Source of the DNA: Capsicum annuum | Taxonomy: Eukaryota > Streptophyta > Magnoliopsida > Solanales > Solanaceae | Length of the DNA stretch: 64,000 nt | Assembly (NCBI RefSeq): GCF_002878395.1 | Contig: NC_061115.1 | Location: 53,567,352 to 53,631,351 of the forward strand | Direction of reading: 5' to 3' | In this document: positions 22,115-32,500 of the stretch, one piece after another | How the letters are laid out: each line of letters opens with the position of its first letter | How positions within the stretch are numbered: the first letter of the stretch is position 1 | Made by a program: the position numbers and the translations under genes | The notes under the pieces: generated by a model | What the model was told of the DNA's origin: nothing | Seen by the model: only the letters and a program-made list of their open reading frames with translations | The model's database searches: none

Positions 22115-22121
22115 ATCTACC

Positions 22122-22167
22122 TTATATTCATAAATAATAAATTATGTTTAATTAGCGTATAATATAT
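22122..22167 (-). repeat. Right arm of the 46-bp inverted repeat
   Basis: Reverse complement of 15,978-16,023, perfect over 46 bp. It begins directly upstream of the movement-protein start and lies 8 bp before the right copy of the 71-bp direct repeat. Confidence 0.85.
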
Positions 22168-22175
22168 TTATTAAT

Positions 22176-22246
22176 TATGAATATAATATATTACGTGATA
22201 TATAATGTAATTACATAATATATAACGAACAATATTATGACTATAT
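22176..22246 (+). repeat. Right copy of the 71-bp direct repeat
   Basis: Identical to 16,013-16,083. It is followed by a (TA)n-rich stretch (about 22,266-22,297) and then the right part of the TIR element. Confidence 0.9.
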
Positions 22247-22260
22247 ATATGTTAATTATG

Positions 22261-22299
<39 letters not shown>

Positions 22300-24053
22300 T
22301 GTTAATATATTTAATTATAATAAATTATGTTTAATTAATGTATAATATATTCATAAATAAATAAATTTTGAACAGTTACCGTTCAAAATGGTTGTAAAAT
22401 ATATAAATTATGTTTATTTATATATTTTAATTTCTCTAAAAAATAATAAAAAATTTTAAGAATGAATATTTAAAGCTTAAAAAGAAATATATATAAAAAA
22501 AGTTAAATAAGATGGAGGTTAAATTGGTAATCAATTAATTTATTCTTAGAAATTATACCATGCATATTACTTTGAATACAACAAACCAAACACTCAATAA
22601 AAAATAATCCCAGCATAACTAATCCCAGTATAACTTATCTCATCACAACTTATCCCAGCATAACTAATCCCGGTATAACTTGTTTTCAAACCAAACGACC
22701 CCTAATAGTTTTATTATTCTGATATTCATTGTGATATTGTTAAGTGTGGTTATTTTTATTATTTGTTATTATTTAATATTACTTTGCTATTTTAGTAATT
22801 ACTTTTGACACTTTTACATTGACAGGAAATGTCAACACTTGGCCAATGAAGAAAGCCCGTCAGTTTTCGAGGCCTTCCCAAATAAAAGACGGACATTACG
22901 AATATAAATACTTAACAAGAAATAAATATTTTTGGGCGATAACGAAATCTTTATAACAAAAATTATATTTTTAAATATGTATATGCGTACATATTTTTAA
23001 TTTATTTTGATTATTATTTATTTGTTACTAACATTTTTATTACAAGTGTTTATACATGTTATTGGGAATCGTTATCGGAAATGGCATTCAAAGAAGGCTT
23101 TATATTGTGTGTTTATATTTTTTTATATTTTTACACTTGTACAAATGTTAATCATAATGAAAACTTTATTTTTGGGTGTTGGGCGGGATATTCTTTATTT
23201 ACGCAATATTCATCATGAGTTTAGGCAAATTTAGACCGATAATATTTATATAAAAATATTAGATTGACTTAGATTATTTAATCAAATAATTTATACTTTC
23301 TACATTAGAAAATATTACGTAGTCTTTTTCTTTAGAATAAGTTTTTATTTTTTCAATTTTATCTTTCTTTACATACATATACTAATATACTTTTTTTTTA
23401 ACGACAAAATATTTATATTATTTTAATACCCTTACATAAAAAAATCAAGTTAATCAAGTAATTCACATATTATGTAGTCTTTTCTTCTCAAATAAATTTT
23501 ACTTTTCTTCATAATTTTAATCAGATAAAAAAACTATTACTTATAAATACTTTTTGTTTTCATGGCACGTCAAAATACGTTTCTTTTCACACATCATAAA
23601 ATACTTTCCTTTTCACATGTATTTATACACTTTATATACATATCTTTTACATGATTTTATAATAATATATTTTATTTATATATTTAATATACATATACCT
23701 TTACATATTTTTAAAACATTTGTATTATTTCGAAAGTATTATTTTATATTTAATACACACATTTTTTTTACATTATTTTAAATATACCTCTTTCCTCTTT
23801 GATAAATTTAGTCTAGTCGGGTACCACAGTTGTGGATCCCGATGGGTGTCTGATCCCTTTTCTTTGAGATATTTTGAACCCTTACCTAGGATCTAAACTG
23901 GTTCGCAGATTAAAACACAAGTCATACATGTTAGTAAATAAATAGGTTTTCTTATTTTCCTTAAAAATTAGGTGGTGACTCTGTACAAGTTTCAATTCTT
24001 TTAGACTCCATGAGTCATGTTTTGTTTAATCTTGGCGAAAACAGAGCATGACA

Positions 24054-27000
24054 TGTCTTATATACTGCCAGGCACTTTTAACAGTAAATCTGCCTTTAGG
24101 ATCCAACATCCAAATAGGCTTATCATCAACTTCTTCAGATCTGGATGGTTTAATATTTTGAACAATATAAGTCACCAAATCATTGGAAATTAAATTCTGT
24201 AGAGCAACTACATCCCATTCTCATTTATAGTTACTTGCCTGACACTGTTATAATGCTTATCCCATTCTTCATTTTCACCTGTAATAGTATGTAGATCCCC
24301 CAATCCAGTCTAGTTATCATGCCAAAAAGATGCTCTCCCACTTTTAATATTTCACCTAATTTGATGCTTTATTAAATCTCTGACCTAGAGCATCTTCTTC
24401 CACATGACTTCATTACAATTAATTTTCTTGCAATACTTATTTTTCATAAAATCACCCCAAATGGTCTTTTTAGTTCTAAAATTCACCATAACTTACAAAC
24501 TAATGCACTGGATACATCATTCATAAGTTGAAATCCCATTCCTCTTTGTTCAGGTAGACACATATTAGACCATCTTGTCCAATGTCTCCCTCTACCCCCT
24601 ATATAGCTACACCAAACAAATTGAGCCATAATTTTATGGATCTGATTAAAAATATTTAATGGAGGATTCATCACTGACAAACAATGAATTGAAACACTTT
24701 GTAAAACATGTTTTATTAAAATGGCTCTTCCCCTATAAGAAAGCAACTTACCCTTCCAAGCCTGTAATTTTGAACTAACCTTCTGAATCAATTGCTGATA
24801 ATACTTCTTCTGTAAACAATTGGGCATCCTAGGTATGTAAAAGGAAAATATTTCCTTAAAATACCTGTTGCTATTTCAGCAGTCACCACATCTCTACCTG
24901 ATACTTTATGATATAAATAAATGGTACTTTTTTCTTTGTTAACTTTTTGCCTCGAAGCCTGCTCATATTTTTCTAAAACACTGATAATCATCTGCATAGT
25001 TCTCATATCATCCTTATAAAGGATAATTATATCATCTGCAAATGCTAGATGATTTACCCTTGGGCTTTCTCTTAGAACTCTAAATCCTTTAAACTCCTAA
25101 ATTTTCATGAAAGAATTTAAGAATCTAGATAGTACTTCAACAACTATGATGAATAAAGTAGGGGATAGGGGGTCCCCTTGCTTCAAACCTCTAGTAGATT
25201 TGTAAAAGCCTTTAGGTTGTCCATTCAGTAGAATTGAGTATCAATTATTCTCCACCAATCTATATACTATATCAATCAATTTCTGACTAAAATCAATTTT
25301 GTGAAGAACTTTCCTTAAAAACATCCATTCAACCCTATCATATGCTTTCATCATATCCAATTTTATGACCAAGTTTGGATACTTGCCCCTTTTTCTGATT
25401 GATGAAATAATCTCTTGCACCAATAATACATTTTCAGCGATACTTCTTCCTTGTAAAAAACCAACTTGCTCTTGGATATTATAATTGGTAAAACTAATTT
25501 GATTCTTTCATGAACAATTTGTGAAAATATCTTATTCACAAAATCGCTCAATGAGATTGGGCGTAAATTCGAAAAGATAGTAACCACAGGCTTCTTTGGT
25601 ATTAAAATCAAATTCATATGCGTTATATACCTTGGCAAATCTTCTCCACTGAAGAAAGCCTTAACCAATTCATAAACATCATCACTAATAATATTCCAAG
25701 TATCTTGATAGAAAGCTCCGTCATCCCATCAGGTCCTCCTTCTCTGTTTCTATTGAGTCCCATAACTGCCTGATGTACTTCTTCTTTTGACGGTATACTA
25801 TGCATCAACATACTAGTATCTTCATTAATTAACTTGGGAAGATCATTTAGAATGTCCCAATCTATGTCATGATCTTGCCTCGTGAACTGATTATTATAAA
25901 ATTCCACTGCAGCTTCTGCTATATCATTCTGATTCTCCATCCATTCCCCCTCCTCATTCTGAATTCTACTCACTTTAAGCCTACTCCTTCTCCCTTTCAC
26001 AACTGAATGGAAAAATTTAGTACTTCTCTCCCTATATTTAAACCACCCCATTCCTGCTTTTTGTTTCCAAAACTCCTCCTCTCTATGCAAATATTTATTA
26101 AGATTTGCTTGTGCCTCTTACAACTTTTCTCTATTCTTTCTTGAGGGATCTACTTCAAATTGAACCTTCATCACCTTAATGACCTCTTCCATAGTTTTAA
26201 CTTCCTGGAAAAAATTGCCAAAGGTTTCCCTGCTCTATTGTACCATCACTCTTTTGACCTTTTTAAGTTTATAATGAAAAATATTGAAAAGATTTATTGA
26301 AAAGTCAGCATTCCAATTCTTCCTGGCCACATTCATCAACTAATCTTCCTTTAACCAAAAGTTTAGGAATCTAAAACTTTTAGTTATTTGCTCAACCTCA
26401 GTGCTACATGAAATCAACATTGGTGCATGATCAGAACCACTTCTAATCAAATGCTCCACTTCTATTTTTGAGAATAATTCTTGGATCTTCTCATTACATA
26501 ATACCCTATCAAGTCTCTTGAAGATGCAATCATCATCCGTTCTACCATTCCATCAGGTAAATTTGCTTCTTTAAACCTCTTGTCTTCCAATACACATGTA
26601 TTGATACAATGGTTAAATCTGTTGTCTCCTCTTCTATAATGGGTAGAACTATACTTTTTTCCTCCTCATTAACAATAACATTAAAATCCCCTCCTACTAG
26701 CCAAGGAATTTAAAGATTATGAGATATCTGAAATAAAGAATCCCATAATTGAAGTCTCTTACTTTGCGTATATTTAGCATAAACCAAAGTAACTACCATT
26801 TCCTTATCACTTTCTTGGTTCCTTAGTCTTCACATAATCTGTTGATCATCATCATTTATCACTTCCACATCTATATATTCATCCACAAAGAACCAAATTT
26901 TTCCATTGGTATTTACGATAGCATGCTTCAACCCTAGCTTTTTTCTATACCTCTTTAATATTTGCTTATCTTGAAATGGTTCCCTGAGCCCAATAAAGTA

Positions 27001-27087
27001 AAAGTGATATATTTTCTGCATATTTATTGGTCTGGTGAACATTTTTTGAGTGTTCACTGACCTAATATTCCATATCAGTGCATTCAT
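24054..27087 (-). pseudogene. LINE ORF2: endonuclease and reverse transcriptase
   Basis: It starts with MNALIWNIRSVNTQ at 27,087, the usual opening of the AP-endonuclease-like domain in plant L1 ORF2. Open blocks follow in changing frames. 26,090-25,623 covers the endonuclease-RT linker and RT fingers (LNRNREGGPDGM). 25,668-25,241 covers RT with LILIPKKP, LRPISLSDFVNKI and the DMMKAYDRVEW catalytic motif. 25,006-24,788 and 24,827-24,483 carry thumb and connection segments (YLGCPI, KLSYRGRAILIKHVL-like). At the low-coordinate end WMLDPKGRFTVKSAWQYI is the start of zf-RVT, which continues beyond the nested insertion at 14,607. Many stops and frameshifts make it non-functional. Confidence 0.85.
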
Positions 27088-27089
27088 TG

Positions 27090-28724
27090 ATACTTGATGG
27101 GCTTTGTTAGTGTTCTCCTTGGCTGTCTAGAATTAGCTTGTGCCGTCGTTGTATCTCCAAACTCTTTATTCTTATGCTTAGAAAGCTGCTCCTTCAATTT
27201 ATCCTTCTGCTTTGGTGATATATATCCCGATACTGCAATATCTTCTATAGTGCCCTTCAGATCTTTCTTGTCAATATTATCACCCATACTAATAGCTAAA
27301 GGTAAAGCATCATTCATGTGCTCTTCAAAAATGACTATAGCTTTATCATTAGCATCATCTATTACATCTTCTTGCCCCTTGCCAGTGATTTTAATCTCTT
27401 CTTTCTTTTTACTTTCCCCATTCTTCTTTATATCCTCGGACGGTTGTTGATCTTCTGTATCATTCTTTTTGTGATGTTGTATATTCCCCTCAATGCCAAC
27501 TGTACTTGCATCATCCTTATCTCCATTTGTATTCTAATTCTCTTTTACTTTATTTGCTATATTACCTTTACCAAAAACTTGATTAACCCATTCCCTTGTT
27601 TGCATCTTATTCTAAGTATCATCTGATTGATCTTGCTTTTCTTCTCCTTCTTCCCTCAAGGCTTCAAAAGGATTTTCATCCTTGCACTCTATTTCTCCTT
27701 CTATATGGCCATAACTATCCTTCTTGTACTTATTTTTCCTTGTCATCTATTCTTGTTTTTAAAAATGATTCATTCCCCTTTCATATTATCTTCGACTATT
27801 GTTACTGTTATTCCCCCCCACTCTCTTTCCTTCTTCATTTAGAGTCTCTTTATTATCCTCCTCTTTCTTTACTTTAAATAATTCCGGGTAAATTGTCCAA
27901 TAAGTCTCCTCATCATGTACTTGCAAGCAACATTCTTTACAATACTTAGGCATATAGTCATACTGAATCTTAATCCACTTGGATTTAATTTCACTAGTGT
28001 CATCATTTTCCTCATTGATTCTGACTCTTTAGAGTAGTTTTACTATCAGATCCACTTCTATCTTTACCTTGACACAACTAGGTCTTGTTTGATTCCTAGT
28101 ATCCATGTCCACCGTTAATGGTTTTTCAATTGCAGAAGCAATTGAAAATACTACCTCCTTTGCAAAAAAAATTTGGTGGTAGATCTGTAAGAGAGATCCA
28201 TGCAACTCCTATAGTAGTTTCAATATTGATTCAAACCATGGATCCTATTTAAGAGTTCTCATCTGCCAATATCTTTCTCGTGACTTGATATAAAAGGTTG
28301 TTGTTGATAACATTTGAACGTAATCCTCTAAACTTGTTAATTTGATTAATATATGCCTAGTATCCAGAACACCTTGCTTAAACCACATTGACTAGGGATA
28401 TTTTTTCTCAGAGTGCTAATATCCGGTTTGCCATACGAGTCCCTACAATGGCATATTGAAGGTTTTCTTCTGCAATCAATGATTTAACCTCCGATGATTT
28501 TCACATAATATTAGGTTCACCGTGCAACATCACGACTGGTTTAGTAGGGACTTTAGGAGCCATATTCAATTAGGGCAATTATTTAAATAAGTTGGCGTAC
28601 TGATTCCTCATATCAATGGGAATTTGAGATTGTATTAAGGGAGCTTTATCATCTGGGGGCTTTTGGGATGGTAGTGGTGGAAAATTTTTTGGTGGGATTA
28701 CCCCATCGGATGAGATCTCAGTCA
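27090..28724 (-). pseudogene. LINE ORF1: DUF4283-like RNA-binding protein
   Basis: The start MTEISSDGVIPP is at 28,724. Further on, ENLQYAIVGTRMANR (about 28.46 kb), WISLTDLPPNFFAKEVVFSI (about 28.2 kb) and VKVKIEVDL with the zinc-knuckle-like PKYCKECCLQ (about 28.1-27.9 kb) fit the nucleic-acid-binding ORF1 of plant L1 elements. An acidic/Lys-rich tail ends at 27,084, next to the ORF2 start. Several in-frame stops are present. The long plus-strand ORFs at 27.1-27.9 kb are antisense shadows. Confidence 0.7.
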
Positions 28725-29087
28725 TCGTTGTCAGCAAAGGCTTAGTTATTTTTTGAGTTATGTGTGTTTACTTTGCTTTGGGGTAATTTGTTTTGTCCGC
28801 GTTTCTAAAATTTTCTTATTCGATGTCTAACATATCTAAATTTAAAGCATGTTTATTTGTTTGTTATTCAAAATAACGTATTATTTAATCTTCTATTTTT
28901 TTTTACAAAAATTGAAATCACCTCTACCGTGGCAGTGGTTTTTATTTTGTTTTGATGTTTAAGTTTTTGTTAATTGTTATTCGTTTAGTAATTATTCTTA
29001 TTAATAATAATAATAATAATTATTATTATTAGTTTAATTATTGTTACTAGTTCATTAGTCTTCTTTTTTTCTGGTTGTAGAAAGGTA
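28725..29087. other. Short AT-rich spacer between LINE and Copia
   Basis: Probably the LINE 5' untranslated region near the LINE, then unassigned AT-rich DNA with a small (TAA)n/(TTA)n palindromic stretch at about 29,003-29,030. No coding sequence. Confidence 0.4.
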
Positions 29088-29510
29088 TGTTGGAGTTATT
29101 GGAGACTCATCGGACAAGTTGTCGTTGGAGAAGAAAGTTTATTTTGTATTAAAGAAGAATGACAAAGATTGAGACAAAGTACACAAATAAAGCTGGATTC
29201 ATGAGACTTGGTGGAACTTTTCAACTGTAACCAATAGTTCTCTTTTTCCAATTCTTGCTCTTTTTTTTTTAAATATTAGTGATAGCTAATAATTAGGACA
29301 CTGCCAGGTTCAATTTTTTTTACTGATTTGTAAATGTTGTAATGTTTTCCACTACTTACTCACTTTAGATGAGTGGGAGCTAATAGTTAGGGCACTACTA
29401 GGTAGTTTTTTTTTTACTGATTCTTTCTATAAATACATGTATTGTACCAGATGAATCAACATATGAAAATTTTTAGCAACAATCTCTCTTTTTATTTTCG
29501 TAATCTTTCA
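29088..29510 (+). repeat. 5' LTR of the plus-strand Copia element
   Basis: TGTTGGAGTTATTGG...AATCTTTCA, homologous to 33,988-34,410. A TATA-like TATAAATA at about 29,429 precedes the likely transcription start. Confidence 0.85.
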
Positions 29511-29522
29511 TGGTATCAGAGC
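29511..29522 (+). other. Primer-binding site (initiator tRNA-Met)
   Basis: TGGTATCAGAGC starts directly at the LTR end; it is an exact match to the standard plant retroelement site. Confidence 0.85.
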
Positions 29523-29587
29523 CCAGAGTTTTAATCTTTGTTCTTCTCTGCATCTATTTTAAGTTTTTCTCTTTGTAATTTGATAGA

Positions 29588-32500
29588 ATGGGAGATGTTT
29601 ATGTTAACACATCTTCTGGGACTCAAGTTCCCCTTATTGCTGGAACTAATGCAGCCACTGAGCTCATAAAACCTTTTCATCCTTTCTTCATTTCGCCTTC
29701 TGATTCTCCTGGTATGTTGCTGGTTACCACAACTTTTGATGGCAAGATTTTAGGGGGATAGAAGAGAGCCATGCTCATAGCCTTGACTGCTAAAACCAAG
29801 TTGGGTTTTATTGATGAATCAACGCAAGAGCCTCCTTCTGGTATAGATCTCCATAGTGCCTGGTCCAGAGCAAACAATATGGTAATTTCCCAGCTCTTGA
29901 GCTCTCTTCCTAGAGAAATTTTTGAAAGTGTTATATATTCTTCCACTGCTAAAGATCTGTGGATAGAATTAGAAGCAAGGTTTGGACAGAGTTCAGGTGC
30001 CAAGCTTTTCTAACTTCAAAAGGAACTCAGTGACTTGTGCAAGGTTCATCTGACATTACTACCTATTACATTAAGATGAAACGTCTTTGGGATGAACTGG
30101 ATACTTTGGATTTCTTCATTCTATGCAATTGTGCTTGATCATGCGGAGCAAAGGAAAAGAACATTAAGTCCAAGCAAGATGAACGATTGGTTCAATTTTT
30201 AATGGGACTCAATGACTCTTATTGTGCCCCCAGAGGTAATATACTTATGATTTCACCACTCCCTTCTATTCCTAATTCCTATGCATTGTTAATGCAAGAA
30301 GAGAAGCAAAGGGAGGTCTAGAATACACCAAAATTTCCTGGTGAATCTTCTTCATTCATTGCTGCTAGTTAGAGAAATAATGGACAAAGACCATTTTCTA
30401 TTGATTTCAAGGGACAAAAATGAAATTATGATAACAAAAAGTCTAATCTTGTTTGCAAATATTGCAAGAAAACAGGACACACCATTGACAAATGTTACAA
30501 AATACATGGTTTTCCACCTGATTTCAAGTTTACTAAACAAAGAAATTTTCAGAATTCTCTTAAGAGTAATGTTGTGACTTTTAATGAATTTTTTGGAGAT
30601 TCTATCATGAATAGCACAGAACCAGAGGATCATGAGAAACTCCTCATAGAGGTGCAACTCGTACAAGTCATGCAGATGCTTCAAAAGGCGAAAAATAAGG
30701 ACCAGGGCAATAATTCTGATGTCATAGCTTCTGTCAATTGTACAGGTATAACACTAACTCCTAACCGTTTATCTCTAAACTCAAATATTGATTCTAAAGT
30801 CTTCACTAAAAAGACTTGGATAATAGTCTCGGGTGCGACTGAGCATATGAGTTACAACAAAGAGTTTTTGGTCAATCTTAAATCATTGCATAGAATTACT
30901 TCTATTAGTCTTCCTAATTCCCAACGGGTTAAGGTTTCTCATTTCGGATCTGTCAGACTATTCTCAAATTTAACCATTCATAATGTGTTATATGTGCCTA
31001 GTTTCCATTTCAATCTGTTATCTGTAAACAAGTTGTGCAAATAACTTTCTAGTCTGTTATTCTTTACAACTTATCATTGTTTCATGTAGGGCCCTTCAAT
31101 AAAGAGCCCGATGCTCCTTGGTGAAAGTCAGAATGGTCTCTACATCTTGAAGAATAGGCTTCCAGTTGCTTCTTGTTCTATCAATTCCTACTTTAAGTCT
31201 AGTTCTAGTTTATATTTCTTAAAGGATGATAAATCTAATTTGTCATGTAGTTCTGTTTTTGTTATTCAAATTAAATTATGGTATGTAAGGTTGGGGCATA
31301 TGACTTTGTCAAATATGTAGAATATTAATGGAATTCCCATTTCAGTTTGCTCAAATTTTCTGTTCCTTGTTCTATTTGTCCATTAGCAAAGTAATCCAAG
31401 CTTTCTTTTCCCATTAGTCACATCTCATCTCAACAAATTTTTTATTTAATCCATATTGATACATGGGGGCCGTATAAAACTACTATCTATGATGGTTATA
31501 AATATTTTTTAACTATTGTGGATGATTTTAGTAGAGGGACTTGGACTTTTTTATTAGCCACAAAAAGTAATGCTTTTTCTGTTCTCAAATCTTTTCTTGC
31601 AATGGTAGAAAGACAATTCAATAAGAAATTTAAGGTCGTTAGATCTGATAATGCTTGGGAATTAGGTTCAAGTTTAGAAGCCTCTAATTTTTTGTCTTCA
31701 CAAGGCATCATTCATCAAACTTCTTGTGTTGCCACACCACAACAAAATGGTGTGGTTGAGAGAAAACATAGACATATTTTAGAAGTTTATCGCACTTTGC
31801 TCTTTCAATCTCATCTTCCACCAAAATTTTGGGGGGATTGTCTTATGATAGCCACTTATTTAATCAATAGGTTTCCTACAAAACTATTATCTTTTCAAAC
31901 ATCATATGAGAGAATTTTTGGTCATCCTCCGAATTACTCTAATTGGTTTTGCTTCTACTCTTTCCCATGGGAGATCTAAATTGGATCCTAGAGCCGAGCC
32001 CTGCATGTTTCTTGGGTATTCTTTGGGGAAAAAAGGGTATAAGTTACTTAGATTATATTCTCAAAAAATTTTTGTTTCCAGAAATGTTATTTTCTATGAA
32101 GATGTATATCCTTTTTCTTCTGTTCAGCCTACTATTCCTCTTTTTCCTCTTACAGATTCATTAGTTATATCCGACCTTGATTTTATTGTACCTTATCCGG
32201 TACTACATCATCCACTCCTCCTCTACAATCTTCCACTCCTACCCCTCCTATCAATTCTGTCACCTTGAGAAAATCTACCAGATCAACTAAGACACTTGCA
32301 TAATTAGATGATTACATTTGTAACGTTTTGCATTTTTCTAATGTGTCTGATAATTATTTTTCTTCTTCTATTTCTGCCATACCTTTTTGTTTTACTGCTT
32401 TGTCCACTTCTAATCAACACTACATCAATTCAATTCCACAAATTCAAGAACCTACCAGTTTTCCCAAGCTATTTTATACCCAGGCTGGCAGGAGGCTAAG

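Larger units (their letters stand above)
16084..22121 (-). mobile_element. Endogenous Caulimoviridae-like pararetrovirus without a visible RT
   Basis: About 6.04 kb on the minus strand. The order is movement protein (22,114-21,089), capsid/zinc-knuckle/protease polyprotein (21,086-17,874, frameshifted near its end), an unrecognised C-terminal region (17,847-16,867), a TATA box (16,764-16,757), a poly(A) signal (16,674-16,669) and a ~0.6-kb non-coding stretch like a leader. The promoter lies after the ORFs, and only a few bases precede the first start codon, so this is a circular genome opened just upstream of the movement-protein gene. No LTRs, integrase, reverse transcriptase or RNase H are visible. 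Autonomous caulimovirids are about 7-9 kb; the shortfall is roughly an RT-RNase H module. Long ORFs survive, so it is younger than most elements here. Confidence 0.75.
15570..22702. mobile_element. PIF/Harbinger-like (Tourist-type) TIR element carrying a viral insert
   Basis: The left end is GGGGCCGTTTGGTTTG and the right end, reverse-complemented, is GGGGTCGTTTGGTTTG, one mismatch in 16. The flanks are TAA on both sides (15,567-15,569 and 22,703-22,705), the 3-bp TWA duplication of the PIF/Harbinger superfamily. Inside each terminus are repeated GGGATAA-like motifs in inverted orientation (GGGATAA on the left, ATCCCAGCATAACT on the right), which look like subterminal transposase-binding repeats. 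Element sequence proper is only about 0.5 kb at each end, AT-rich and without a transposase, so it was a MITE of about 1 kb before the insert came in. Confidence 0.75.
14608..24053 (+). mobile_element. Solo Ty3/gypsy-type LTR inserted in the LINE, itself interrupted
   Basis: It begins TGTTGACACCCAATTTTGAC and ends GCATGACA, flanked by perfect 5-bp duplications (TGTCT at 14,603-14,607 and 24,054-24,058). Without the nested 7.1-kb element and its TAA duplication it is about 2.31 kb. The left (14,608-15,569) and right (22,706-24,053) parts do not repeat each other and no gag-pol is present, so it is a solo LTR and not a full element. The 3' part contains GGGTACCACAG, GATCCCGATGGGTG and CTGGTTCGCAGA, which I associate with Tat/Ogre-type LTRs. 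That family call comes from memory. Confidence 0.75.
13570..28724 (-). mobile_element. L1-type LINE split by a 9.4-kb nested insertion
   Basis: Reading the minus strand, the order is ORF1 (28,724 to about 27,090), ORF2 endonuclease (from 27,087), reverse transcriptase (about 25.7-24.9 kb) and zf-RVT domain (about 24.2 kb). After a 9446-bp foreign insert come the rest of the zf-RVT domain (from 14,607) and RNase H (14,201-13,600). The insert lies between two copies of TGTCT (14,603-14,607 and 24,054-24,058), and the amino-acid sequence of the zf-RVT domain runs on when the insert and one TGTCT are ignored. Net length is about 5.7 kb, normal for a plant L1. Several stops and frameshifts make it a dead copy. 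Confidence 0.85.

Noticed and set aside
14608..24053. The whole block as a full-length LTR retrotransposon containing the viral ORFs as its gag-pol
   Set aside because: The left and right end regions do not repeat each other, the ORFs include a movement protein, and TIRs with a TAA duplication separate the ORFs from the LTR sequence.
27094..27877. Overlapping long plus-strand ORFs (118, 102, 93 and 71 codons)
   Set aside because: They are antisense to LINE ORF1, hydrophobic and of low complexity because they read the complement of Lys/Glu-rich codons.
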